Shown here piece after piece: positions 35,151-45,285 of a DNA stretch of 64,000 nt. A program made the translations under genes and the position numbers. The notes under the pieces were generated by a model that was not told the DNA's origin, did no database searches, and was given only the letters and a program-made list of their open reading frames with translations. Location of the stretch: assembly GCA_905178155.1 (NCBI GenBank), contig CAJINV010000001.1:7385794-7449793 (forward strand). Reading direction: 5' to 3'. The stretch comes from Amoebophrya sp. A120. Lineage: Eukaryota; Sar; Dinophyceae; Syndiniales; Amoebophryaceae. Within the stretch, counting starts at the first letter, position 1. Each line of letters begins with the position of its first letter.

Positions 35151-37607
35151 TTAGCTCGAACTTGAGTCTTGGTCTGAGTCTTCGGTGGATTTGTCTCTCC
35201 TGGAATCCTCAGACTCGTCGGAGTCGCTTATGTCGCTGCTCTGCTGCCGAGAGGATTGTTGCTGGGAGGATTGTTGCTGGGACGATTGTTGCTGGGAGGA
35301 TCCCCTGCTGCGACTTTGGGAGTACTCAAGTAATTTCTTTTTGTTGGCTGCCCAGGCGGGGTTCTTGCCGTTCGCGTAGGCGTCGCTCTTCTTCGACGAA
35401 GTCTTGCGGTCTGTCGTGGAGCCCTGCTTCCTGCCCGCCGTCCAGGCCGGGTGTTTCGCCATCTCGCGGTCGTACTTCTTCTTCGGTTTGTCGCTGTCGT
35501 CCGAACTGCTCTTGTCCGGGTCGGACAGCGGGTGCCGCAGCCGGTGCGAGTTGTGCTCCAACGCGTCATCGATCTTCCGCCGCATGGTTGGGTCGGTGAC
35601 CGTCAACCCCAGGTGGGACAACGAGCGATTCTCCACTAAAGCGTTCATGAACGCGGTTTCGACCGCTTTGTATCGCCCCACCGCCCCCGGGTTTTCACTG
35701 AGGGACAGGCGCTCGATGTGCTCGTTGGTCCGGAGCCCCTCGGCGATGGCCATGCACGCGATGTGGTCGAACTGGTTGGCCTCCAAGTTCACTTCCCGCA
35801 AGCACTTGTTGTCCTTCAACACGTTCCCGAAGGCTCGGCCGAACAGCGTCGGGAGCTCGCACCCGCCCAGCGACAAGAGCTCCAAGCTGGTGTTCCGATG
35901 CAGCGCCGCGATCATGTCCGGGAGAATGGAGGCCTGCGACGCGAGGGGGAGGGAGATGCCGTCCAGAACCAACCGGGTCAATGTCTCGTCGTTCAACTGC
36001 AGCCGCTTGATCTGGTAGTACACCCAGTCACCGGGCGTGGCCGCCTGCGAGGGCGGCGGGATCTGGTCCAGTTGCCGCATGTTCTTGCACGCCTCCAGAC
36101 GGGCCTTCATCAGGTTCGAAGTGGTCGCGTGGAAGTCCGAGATCGAGAGGTGCTGGCCGCGGATGTAGGCCGTGATCTTACCACCGTGATCCTGCGCGTC
36201 GATCTGCTCCACGTCGCTCGGCGCCTCCAGGTCGTTGCTCCAACCGATGTGGTTGTAGTCCGTGTAATGGACGTCCGCCTTGCCCTCGTACCGCAGTTTC
36301 CGGTTGCTTTCGAACATCGGGATCCTGCGAAACGGGCCCAGCTTTTTCTTCTTCCTTTTGTTCCACTCCTTCGGATCCTCGGGGAGCTCCATGGCGTCGT
36401 CGCCGCGGCGCCGGACGTAGCGGCCCCGGAACCCCTCGTACTCGGCCTCCGACCCCATGTCGTCGGTGCCCTGCCGCGGCGCTCGCTCGCCCGGCAACTT
36501 CCAGTGCTTTGGCTTGCCCTTCATGCGCGCGCGCTCCGCGCGCCGCGTCTTCTCCTCTTCGGAAACATACAGGCCGAGCACGTGGGCCATGGTGAACTGC
36601 GGCTTCGGAAACGTGATCTCCGGGTGCCACCACTCGAAGCAGCCGGGCCGGGTCGGCAACTGCGGCGCGTCCAGTGCCTGGGAGACCCAAAAACGCGGGT
36701 CGGTGATCAGTTGCTGCGGGGCGGGGAGCGCCGGAAAGGGGCGGATGTCCCGCGCGTCCAGGGGCGCGGCAGTCCGGTTCTCATCGAGCATGCGCCGCAG
36801 CATTTCCCGCATGTCCTTCAGGCCGATCCGCGTCTGCTCGTGCAGCTGCGTGCTGGCCTTCGGCATGCCCTTCAGGTCGTCCTCCCAGTGCTGCGACCCC
36901 TTGACGCTGCGCAGCATGTTCTGGTCCGGGGCCATGAACGCCACGTTCCTGCCGGCGCAGTGCTCGTTGATCGTGTACCGAAGCAGAACCCCCCGGACGA
37001 ACTTGTTTTCCGCAAAAATCGCCTTTTCCAATTGCTCGCCGCACTGCATCTTGCGCACAATCTCGCATACCAGCTCGACCGTGGCGCGGCACTGCTTCCA
37101 CCGGTAGTCGGTCAGCACGCTGCGCCTACTGGCGAACGCCACGTTGTCTAACAGCGCGACGATGTGCGCCAGCCGGTGGCAGTCGCCGGCGAACACCCGC
37201 TCAAACACCGGCGGCGGGCGGTATCGGAGAAATTCCTCGATCAGGACGCGCACGAAATTCGTGTACTCCAGCACCAGGTCGAGCTTCTTCGTCTTCCCGG
37301 ACTCCGGTACCTCCCGTCGATGTTCCGCGATGTATTGCGCCAGGGCCTCGTCGAAGTCCTGCAGAAGTTTATCAAAGTCCGAGACCAGCAATTCTTGCGT
37401 GAAGTGGATCACCCCGGGCTGCGGGTGCGGCTCATCCGGGTCTATGTCCGGGACTATCAAGCCAGCAGGAGCTCGATGCTTCGATATTCGGGACGGGAGC
37501 GGCTGCACGGATACCCGCTGTCTCGTTAAGCGCCCCTGCGTGGAGGAAAGCTCTACTTGCGAGTACAGCCCCGTGGGGCTCATCAGATGCGGCGTGCCCA
37601 GCGACAT
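35151..37607 (-). CDS. Tropomodulin-like leucine-rich-repeat protein, single exon
   Basis: One uninterrupted frame of 818 codons starts MSLGTPHLMSPTGLYSQVEL. The N-terminal 240 residues are helical (QELLVSDFDKLLQDFDEALA; NFVRVLIEEFLRYRPPPVF). A basic middle part contains RKKKKLGPFRRIPMF and YTDYNHIGWSNDLEAPSDVE. From about residue 530 come LRRs of the ribonuclease-inhibitor/tropomodulin type: LTRLVLDGISLPLASQASIL, LELLSLGGCELPTLFGRAF, CLREVNLEANQFDHIACMAI, and HIERLSLSENPGAVGRY, then SLSHLGLTVTDPTMRRKIDD, which resembles the tropomodulin C-terminal cap. The tail is Ser/Gln/Asp-rich with 15-bp tandem repeats coding SSQQQ (35250-35310). A role in capping or binding a filament is possible from the LRR type but not shown. 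Confidence 0.7.
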   Translation of the reverse strand: MSLGTPHLMSPTGLYSQVELSSTQGRLTRQRVSVQPLPSRISKHRAPAGLIVPDIDPDEPHPQPGVIHFTQELLVSDFDKLLQDFDEALAQYIAEHRREVPESGKTKKLDLVLEYTNFVRVLIEEFLRYRPPPVFERVFAGDCHRLAHIVALLDNVAFASRRSVLTDYRWKQCRATVELVCEIVRKMQCGEQLEKAIFAENKFVRGVLLRYTINEHCAGRNVAFMAPDQNMLRSVKGSQHWEDDLKGMPKASTQLHEQTRIGLKDMREMLRRMLDENRTAAPLDARDIRPFPALPAPQQLITDPRFWVSQALDAPQLPTRPGCFEWWHPEITFPKPQFTMAHVLGLYVSEEEKTRRAERARMKGKPKHWKLPGERAPRQGTDDMGSEAEYEGFRGRYVRRRGDDAMELPEDPKEWNKRKKKKLGPFRRIPMFESNRKLRYEGKADVHYTDYNHIGWSNDLEAPSDVEQIDAQDHGGKITAYIRGQHLSISDFHATTSNLMKARLEACKNMRQLDQIPPPSQAATPGDWVYYQIKRLQLNDETLTRLVLDGISLPLASQASILPDMIAALHRNTSLELLSLGGCELPTLFGRAFGNVLKDNKCLREVNLEANQFDHIACMAIAEGLRTNEHIERLSLSENPGAVGRYKAVETAFMNALVENRSLSHLGLTVTDPTMRRKIDDALEHNSHRLRHPLSDPDKSSSDDSDKPKKKYDREMAKHPAWTAGRKQGSTTDRKTSSKKSDAYANGKNPAWAANKKKLLEYSQSRSRGSSQQQSSQQQSSQQQSSRQQSSDISDSDESEDSRRDKSTEDSDQDSSSS

Positions 37608-38751
37608 TGTACCTGATCCAGTGACTATATTTGTCGGTCCGGCGAATTTTACTTGTTCCTCGGGTATGTTATGTCCGATGGAAGTTTTTCGTCATGTTGA
37701 GGTTATAATCGTCGGGACACGACATACTGCTTCCAAATATTACGTAAAGCGGAAATGTGAAACCTGAAAACGTCGCGACATCAGAAAGGGGTAGAAGTAC
37801 TGCGTGGGGTGGTAGATCAGTGCAGCTGTGGTACACTTTACACAGACGCGGGGTACGCGCATAGTGTAGAGAACAGCAAGTGAGGTCCTGCGGACGAAAA
37901 CAAATGATTTTGGAGAGGATGTCAGACTAGTCACAGACGAGCTTCTGCTCACCGAGCAGTAGTGGTACTTGAGTTCACAATTACCGACGCAGTCGAGATG
38001 CACAATTCCAGTACCGATACAACATTGTGTCTTGAACGGGAACGAATCACTATAACGTGTACGATGGTGGCACCGATTTATTTGCACGCTTTGACTTTCG
38101 GCAATTCTGCTCTTCGTTACTTAGTGGACGACAATGAACGAACTATTGCACAAGAAAGTGTGACATTCACGCAAAGACAAAGTGAAAGTGTACGAACGAG
38201 GTGACGGAAACACCAAATAACATTCGGCTCTCCCGATCATCGCGAACTCGTCCTTCCGCGTGTGAGAAGCGCTTTTTTCTTTTCAGTCTAATCGCTGCGA
38301 AGTTTATAAAAATCTACGATCGGTTCATGGAACGTCGGATGTTGTTCAGATCGAATTTAGGTTTTTTCCGATCCGTCCCAGAGATGCCATTTTTTGGACT
38401 TTGCTTAAGCTTGTAAAAAATGGACTACATGAGGTCGCTGATTAGCTATAAGATACTTGGTATGAGTTTTGTTCTGTGCTACTTTTGTTTACTATGCTGC
38501 CACGCAGACGGCAAAAGAACTTCAAACACACGCAAGAAGTTCTTTGTTTCCGGGTGGATAATACCACTGCGTTGGTTGGGAAAATCGTCGTGTGGTTGCT
38601 TGTTGTCAAACACACTACACAAGTGAGATAGCAGGGGGGACCTGCAGCGAAAGGTATCAGATACAACAAACGAACTAAGTATCACCACCACGGTCTCTGC
38701 TCGGGGTCCGAACATAGCTAGAGTTGAAGTTCAGCGACATCGCCAGCCCGC
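37608..38751. other. Intergenic, about 1.1 kb, no gene seen
   Basis: This is the promoter side of the LRR gene and the 3' flank of dynamin. The ORFs at 37740-38715 are short, overlap on both strands and lack family features. Confidence 0.5.
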
Positions 38752-41700
38752 CTACCCGGAGAAGAGGGGGTCGCGCGCGCGTCCGGCTGCCTTGGATCGC
38801 GCGTTCGCGTTGTCCCCAAACAGGCTGGCGTTTGGCGGCTTTCTGCCCGAAGACTGGCTGGGTCCGTCTTCGAACAGGTTGGCGCCGCCGCGGTTCGCCG
38901 CCGCCGGCGCGTTTCCGAACAAAGTGTTTGCCGCACTTTGCGGCTTCCCGCCGCCGAACTGCTGTTGCTGCTGTGGCGGGGCACCAAACAGACCGCCCGC
39001 GGCTGCCTGTTGCTGCTGAGCCTGGAACTGCTGCTGCTGGTGCTGCTGTGCCTGGAACTGCTGCTGCTGCTGCGGCGGTGGCGGGGGGACCCCCGGCTGC
39101 TGCTGCCCGAACTGCGACTGGTTCATCATCTGCCCTCCTCGGGGCATTGGGTCAAAGCCGCCACCGCCTCCCATAGGCTGCTGCATGTGCTGGTGCTGCG
39201 GTGCTCCCCCCGGCATGCCTCCGCGCGGTACACCGCCCATTGGAGGCGGAGCTGCGGCGGTTTGCGGCCCTGTGTAGGGGGACTGTCGCGCGTTCGCGCG
39301 GCCGAATAGCAGTTCCTGGTACAAAGAGTCGAGGCCCTGGTCCGCTTCGCCGAGCTGCATCTCGATGTCGCGCGACAGCACCTGGTGCGCCTTCTTATCA
39401 AAATGAAAAATCCCCCCTCCCCATATCAAAACGGAAATTTGTGATGCTGATTTGTGGCCACAAATCAGCTTTGTATTGCACAGAGGCACTGCGGCCAGAT
39501 CCCCAGGCGAGGCAGGGCCGTATGGGTATAGTAGTTCAGCATGGCAAACGGCCCCCCTTTAGCCCGAACAGCATGACAAATCGCTTCCATAATGGGGCGG
39601 AAGCTTCTGCCCTTGTCTTCTTGCAAGACAGACGTGATTTGTGACCTCAAATCCGCAACACAAATTTCTGGAAACATACCTTTTCAATATGGGGAGGGGG
39701 GATTTTTCCTCTCAATACTTCTTGATGATGGTTTTCTGCTCCATCAGCGACTTACGCTCGTCGCGGATGTATCAAATGTAAAAATGTCTGGGTCTGGAAG
39801 AATCCAACTTGTGATGCTGATTTTGGATTCTAAAAAAATCTGTATTGCATGAGCAGCAGAGAGTCCAAGTTTTGCTATACGGAAAGAGCATTTGTCATGC
39901 GGTATAGGCATCAGGAAGCCCTCACAAAATGTGTGATGCTAGGGCATGCATCACAGACATCAGGAGTCATGCAAAATGTGCATGACAAACCTGGCAATCT
40001 TCCAGACCCAGACATTTTTACAGTTGATAGGATGTGGGCGGGCTCGGACAAAATGTTGTCCAGGCTCTCGGAGCTCTGAAAGTTCTGCGTTAGCGTCAAC
40101 TTCAACTTCTCTTGGAAACTCCGCACTAGAAAACACCCAATCGCCTTCGGTACTGCCTCCCGCAACGAACGCACCACCTAAGCAGAACTTGAAATGGATG
40201 CGGCTATGCTTCTCTCAAGCGGCCCTATCAGATTTGATATCACAAGGGAGGACACGACAAAAACGATCAAATGCTGACATCTAGAGCAGCACAATAAAAA
40301 CCTCGATCAAAATACCAGTTTGAAGTAGGCCTCCAGGCGGTTTCGGATGTCGCGAAGAAAGGCCTGACTGTACTTCGACTGGAAATTTTTGGTTTTGTTG
40401 CCGGTGAGGTAAGCTTTGGCCTCGGCATACTTCTGCGACATGTTGTCCTTCATTTTGTAGTACCCGCCCACGTTGGGATCTTCTGCTTCCTCCTGCATCT
40501 CTGCCGCCTGCCGATTTGCGATGTCCGCAGCGGTGCCGCCGCCCCCAGAACCGCCAGCCGTGGGTTGCATCGCACCGTGCGCGATCAGATACAGGTCGTC
40601 ATTTGTGAAAAAATAACCTGTCGTGAGTGAATGGGTAAAGGTAAAGGTCTAGGAAAAAATCAAAAATTTGTCCTCCTGGTTTAAAAATATTTCACATCAA
40701 AACATACCTGTTGCGCTGTTGACCGCGTCCTCGACGATGGCTTTTGTCTTAAGCCGCTCCTCGTCAATAATCCGGTTGGAGAGCTCGAACACCTTCTCGC
40801 CCAGCTCGGGGAAGCGGTAAAAAACGAGCAGAGACACGCGGTGCGCCAGGCCCGACATGCACTGCACCGTGTCCGCCAGGCAGTCCAGCGAGGGTTGCAG
40901 CAGCTTGCTGAGGTGCGACGAAATCAGCATCTCAAACGTATCGGGACTGGGAAACCCGGGGAGTGCGTCACCCTCCAGGTTGCGTAAACTCTGGTTGATG
41001 TCGTCATCTGGTTGCGAATTTTTTGCTTAAAAACGCGTTTCCGGACTAGCAAACTCAAAGTTTGAGAATTCCTGATCGAACAACCACGCTGGCTTGCATG
41101 CGGTACGTGAAAAACATTCGCTCCTGCGTGAAGAAAGTTGGTGAAAAAACACATCATCGATCTTCGTGTTCGGAACTTTTCAGAATGAAAAAGCAAAGCA
41201 TAAGCATTACTCTGGTACTTACCTGTGAGGTCTTTTGTGATGTCCTCTTCGTAGATTTCCTCCAAGAACTTAGAAAACCTCCTTTTGACCTGGGCCCCCA
41301 CGGATGGCGCCTCGTCGCTTTCTGATTGGTACTTCTCTATCAGGGCAGAGAGCTTCGGGTCATACTTACCTGTGTTTGTGTGCGACGCAGCAAAATCTCC
41401 TTCTTCATTCGTGCTGCGGCAAAAAAAAACATGGGACCACCCATACATGGATTCTTAGAGTTTACTTCGAAAGTGGTGTAATATCAGTCCGCTCCTTGTA
41501 GTCGGCGTGCCTCGTGCCACCTCCGGCTACCCGTCAACAATAATCCTCTTACGTCTAAAATGCCTGCTGGGCCACATTCATCAATTCATTGTAGCGGAAC
41601 TGAAATTTTATTGCCCGATACCTTTTATGGAATTGTCTATCATCTCGCAGAAGGAGGCGATGTCGCGCCATACGAGCTGCGTCTTCACGTTAGAGTCTTC

Positions 41701-43756
41701 CGGAATCCCGTCCCCCAACTCGGTCAGCCGCACGTCAATTTTGGAGCGCAGATCGAACACATCCCGCTTTATCTTCGGTAAGAACCAGCGAATGTGCACG
41801 GAAAGGACTCGCATCAGCCGCTCGATCAGTGCCTTGGTGCCAAAGTAACCCGGCTCTACCCGCCCGTAGGTGGGGTGCTCGGAAAACCACCGCTCCTCCA
41901 TCTTCAAGGCCTCTGCGACCGTCATGTTATCCATGATATCCTGCTTGGACCGGTTCTTCACGCCAATGAAGCCCAAGCGTAAATGCACCTCTTCACCCTT
42001 CACCATGCGAATGGCCTGATGTAGTGGTTCCGGAGAACAATAAATCACTTTCTTACAATACGTACCCATAGCGTACTTTTTGTCGCCTTCTAAGGGTGAA
42101 GACACAGTCGACGCACCTACGCGACACGCAAGAATCTAATGAATCGAAAAAAACGAAGAAAAACAGGTGAAGTGAAGTAAGTACATTGGTTCCTTGGTCC
42201 ATGATGTCCAGCTTTGTCAGGACTCCGATAGTCCGCACGCCCTCGCGATCGAACACGCGAGCGTACTTTAGGCCTTCTGACGTAGTGATGTCCGCGTTTG
42301 CTGGGCTGACTGCCAACACAATGGTTCGGTCGTCGCGGATATACCTGGTACGGTCCGTTGTTTTACACTGATACGCACACTCTTGTTCCACGACAACTTT
42401 TTTCCTTATCGCTTCGCGGCTGTGGACCGAATCAATTATATTACTTGATAAACATCTCCACAAGAACAATGATCGGGCACTAGTTCTTGGCGCTTCATCT
42501 CTTTCATACAGTTACAGCCAACCGCAACCAGTGTACTATCGCATGTCAACATCACCGCGGCAATGAACATAGCGCACATCATGATGTTTGTGATGCATTC
42601 TTCTTTTTTAATCACATCGGTACCTTTCAGTCATTTCTCGTGTCACACGCGCAATGTCGCCGGTCTGGTCACTGCCGGCGGCCGCGACTTTGGTCAGCCC
42701 CGGGAGATCGATCAGAGTGAGGTCCGGCACATTTTTTCCGTACACCGTTAGCGTGATCGGATCATCAATGATACCTTTCATGTTGATACGGTTTTCGGTG
42801 CATGCTCACAATCACACAAAGTTAGTGTCAACTACGGCGCAGATAGGACTGGAAAAGTACGAGAGCTGCCACTGCATCACACGCTTTTATGAATATCTTG
42901 CACGCAGTGCGCGCCTGCGCTCTAGCTCTTGTGGAGCAGAGCCACGCGCGTCTTCTTTCAACACTTCAAATTTCAATTTCTCGTGCTCATAGTGCCGCAT
43001 AAATATCGCGATCCTGCACGAAGCTACGCTGGAACGAAAGCTATACCTTTGTTCGTGCCGCATATTTTGTCGGTGAGCAGCTCTATGTGTTGCCGGACTT
43101 TGTCAAAGTCGTAAAATTTTGTGGGGTCCCCGCCAAACACAGCCCAGGCTGGGTACCCCTCTTCCGCCGCCACCGCATCGCTGATATGCACAAGACGGAG
43201 CTCCAGGGGCCGTCGCGTCACAACACCGTCTCCGCGCGGAAGAAAGTCGTACCCAACAATGCTTTCGAGTACAGAGGACTTTCCGGAAGAATGGTATGCA
43301 GAGGAAAAAAAACTGGGCCCATCCAGCCACGGATCCCCTCTTCTTGTTTATTTACTTTTAGCCTCACACCTGGCCTTGGTGCATCACAACAACTCCGCAC
43401 TTGACAAAAAATAAAGTGCTTGTACAAATCTTACTGAATCAACCATGTGCATTTTCTTCCTTTTTTTCCTTGCAGAGGTCCCGCGCAGTTGTAGAGGTCA
43501 CACTTACGACAAGCGACGACCAGTAAGGAAAATGAATTCTTTTGCAAAATAAGTCTACTGCAAGCAAATCCATATCTTGTGGTCATCGGGATCAACAGTC
43601 GCGGGGTGCGTCAGAATCTTCTCAGCATAACTGCGAGCCGACAACGACAATGCGTGGCAGCGAGATGATTTGCTGCAGGCCCACATCCCGCAAGTCGTCC
43701 ACTACATGGATCACGGAGGCCAGAGCCCCCGATCCGCCGGACAGCAGCGAACTCAT
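38752..43756 (-). CDS. DNM-like: Dynamin-family GTPase with Gln/Gly/Pro-rich tail
   Basis: About twelve exons. The start at 43756 reads MSSLLSGGSGALASVIHVVD. The GTPase domain shows G1 GSQSSGKSSVLES (restored across an introner), G2 context LPRGDGVVTRRPLELRLVHI, G3 LTLIDLPGLTKVA, ERYIRDDRTIVLAVSPANAD (GT-AG junction at 42624/42344) and G4 TKLDIMDQGTN. The middle/stalk follows in 42015-41608, 41415-41225 and 41010-40710 (GFIGVKNRSKQDIM; FEMLISSHLSKLLQPSLDCL). The GED starts IRNRLEAYFKLVRSLREAVP and continues KAIGCFLV. No PH domain is evident: the insert between stalk and GED is a short Gly/Glu-rich piece. The tail (39390-38752) is rich in Gln, Pro, Gly and Met with three GLFG, TLFG and SLFG motifs. 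Dynamins sever or fuse membranes by GTP-driven helical assembly. At least five introns are introners. Confidence 0.92.
39396..39717. mobile_element. Introner, AAAAATCCCCCC TIR family, 322 bp
   Basis: The left end TATCAAAATGAAAAATCCCC and the right end (inverted repeat of TATTGAGAGGAAAAATCCCC) are flanked by exact CTTCT duplications (39391-39395 and 39718-39722). Excision joins KTIIKKAHQVLSRD in frame in the dynamin GED/tail region. A related solo left end, AATGAAGAAAAATCCCCCC, is at 4151-4169. Confidence 0.9.
39770..40029. mobile_element. Introner of the TATCAAATG family, 260 bp
   Basis: The left end TATCAAATGTAAAAATGTCT is inversely repeated at the right end, with exact GGATG duplications at 39765-39769 and 40030-40034. 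Removal joins SEPAHIRDERKSLM in frame within the dynamin GED. This is the shortest, uninterrupted member and a good family reference. Confidence 0.95.
40179..40314. mobile_element. Short introner, 136 bp, in the dynamin GED
   Basis: The element starts TAAGCAGA and ends CAAAATA; the flanks CCACC and CCAGT match at three of five positions. Its removal gives EAYFKLVRSLREAVPKAI, which aligns with the animal dynamin GED without a gap. TIRs are weak, so the introner label rests on the ends and the frame. Confidence 0.5.
42779..43045. mobile_element. Introner-like intron with exact 5-bp duplication, 267 bp
   Basis: Flanks CCTTT (42774-42778 and 43046-43050) are identical. Excision with one copy joins GTNKGIIDDPITLTVYG in frame in the dynamin GTPase domain. 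The right end is CTATA as in the other families, but the left end (CATGTTGATACGG) is not its inverted repeat, so the TIR may be degenerate. Confidence 0.6.
43295..43629. mobile_element. Introner interrupting the dynamin P-loop, 335 bp
   Basis: The left end TATGCAGAGGAAAAAA and the right end (inverted TATGCTGAGAAGATT) form an imperfect TIR. The flanks AATGG and ACTGC are a decayed duplication (3 of 5). Removal of element plus one flank restores GSQSSGKSSVLES exactly, so the insertion lies inside the codons of the G1 nucleotide-binding loop. Confidence 0.75.
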
Positions 43757-45285
43757 TCGGAAATTGAGGCTAGCACAATAGGAAGGGCGTCCCGGCTAAA
43801 CCCGCCTTGACGGCATGATCATGGATTTCGGTCTCCTCAGAGGCCAGGGCTCATTGATGGAGAGGTGTAAGTGTAAGTGTAACTAGGAGTAGGGGCGAAA
43901 TAGACAACATGGTACATAAATCGTTCTTGATCGAAATAATTTTATGCTCGGCCTCTGGATGAATAGACGAGAAACAGAGAGGAGGTCTGGCACTTACATG
44001 AACAGTACGGGCGACTCAGGGGTCGACCAAAAATCAGAAGAAGAGAGAGTGTCTCAAAATGGTGTCGCCTGCCAGTAGATCTTGTTCTTGCTTCCTACTT
44101 ACTGAAATAAACGGGGCGATGTCAAAGTTCGTTGCATTTTCGCGTTCTTGAACTGCAGAAGTAAGTCCTGATGCTGGTAATTTCTGCAGCTGCCGTTGAT
44201 CCTGGTTATTTTTTTTCACAGTTGTGTCTCGAATGTGGTCTAGAGGGAGACAACTTTCCAGTGCACAAAACCGTGACAACTAGTGCCTGCTGTCAACTTC
44301 ATCCAGTTGTAGAAATTTCGTCCTATGCATGGTGTTGAATGTTGCACCAGCGGACACACAGGTTTGAGGAACTTGAACAGCTAATTTTCTTCCTGCAGGT
44401 GGTGACAGCGACGCGCGTCCACGGACGGCACCAATCAGCTCGCCAGGTGACTGTCCTGACTCTGAATCATACCCGTTGCAGTTTTTGAAACAGATGGCGC
44501 ACTGTATCGGGAGGGTCTCTAATAGTCCTCAAGATTGTGCTTGGAAACTGAAAAACTGCATCTTCACCTTTGACTTGCGGCAACCGCCGCTCCGTCGAAA
44601 AACGAAAAGCCACCAGACATATCGAAGAATAGATTCATTGCTATCCCCCAGGCCTTCACTAGATTGCCGTTACCCAGGGTTCCAGCAAAAGAAAACAAGA
44701 TTGAGAAAATAGTTGCAAACTACGTGGCCACTAGATTTTGCTGGCGTGCGATGGTCTGTGTAACTGTAAACGACTTCTTGAAGTTGCATGTACAGATGCT
44801 TGGATAAGCCAACGCGGTTTTCTGGCGCGGCGCAGGTATTCTTCATTGATCTTCTTTAGGTTTTAGCTGCATTTCATGCGGATTCTTTCTCGTCAGGTAT
44901 AACAATAAATAATACACGGAAAAACATAGTACAACGGTTCAAATAAAGCGATGCTTTGTCTGCCGGGTGAAACCTCCGAGAACTTCCTCTTCAAAAATGA
45001 TTCGCTTCTTTAGATGGATAAGGCTGTTTCAAAATGTAGGAAAAGAGGGGCCAGCATTCGCAAAAATACTAATAGAAAGAGCGGCGCGAAAGTGCAATCA
45101 ATGTGCTAAAGCCTCGACTGCGACGCCGACCTCCTCATCCCCATCAAAATGCGAGAAAAATGTTACTACCGTGAAAAATGATGTTATCGTTATCCATGTT
45201 AAAGATGGACTGTTCTTGTTCACAAGACTGAAACTGCAAGCCTTGTTTACTTATCTATGGGGCACTCGCGTCGTGCTGCGTTCGA
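43757..45285. other. Intergenic, about 1.5 kb, no gene seen
   Basis: This lies between the dynamin start and the helicase stop. It has GTAAGT in near-perfect triple repeat at about 43864-43882 and T/A-rich stretches. ORFs at 44034-44279 and 44476-44712 lack recognisable features. It should include the dynamin promoter; no motif was identified. Confidence 0.5.

Noticed and set aside
35718-37151. 477-codon plus-strand ORF opposite the LRR gene
   Set aside because: Its composition (Arg, His, Val, Leu) mirrors the coding minus strand, which has clear LRR motifs; no independent domain was found.
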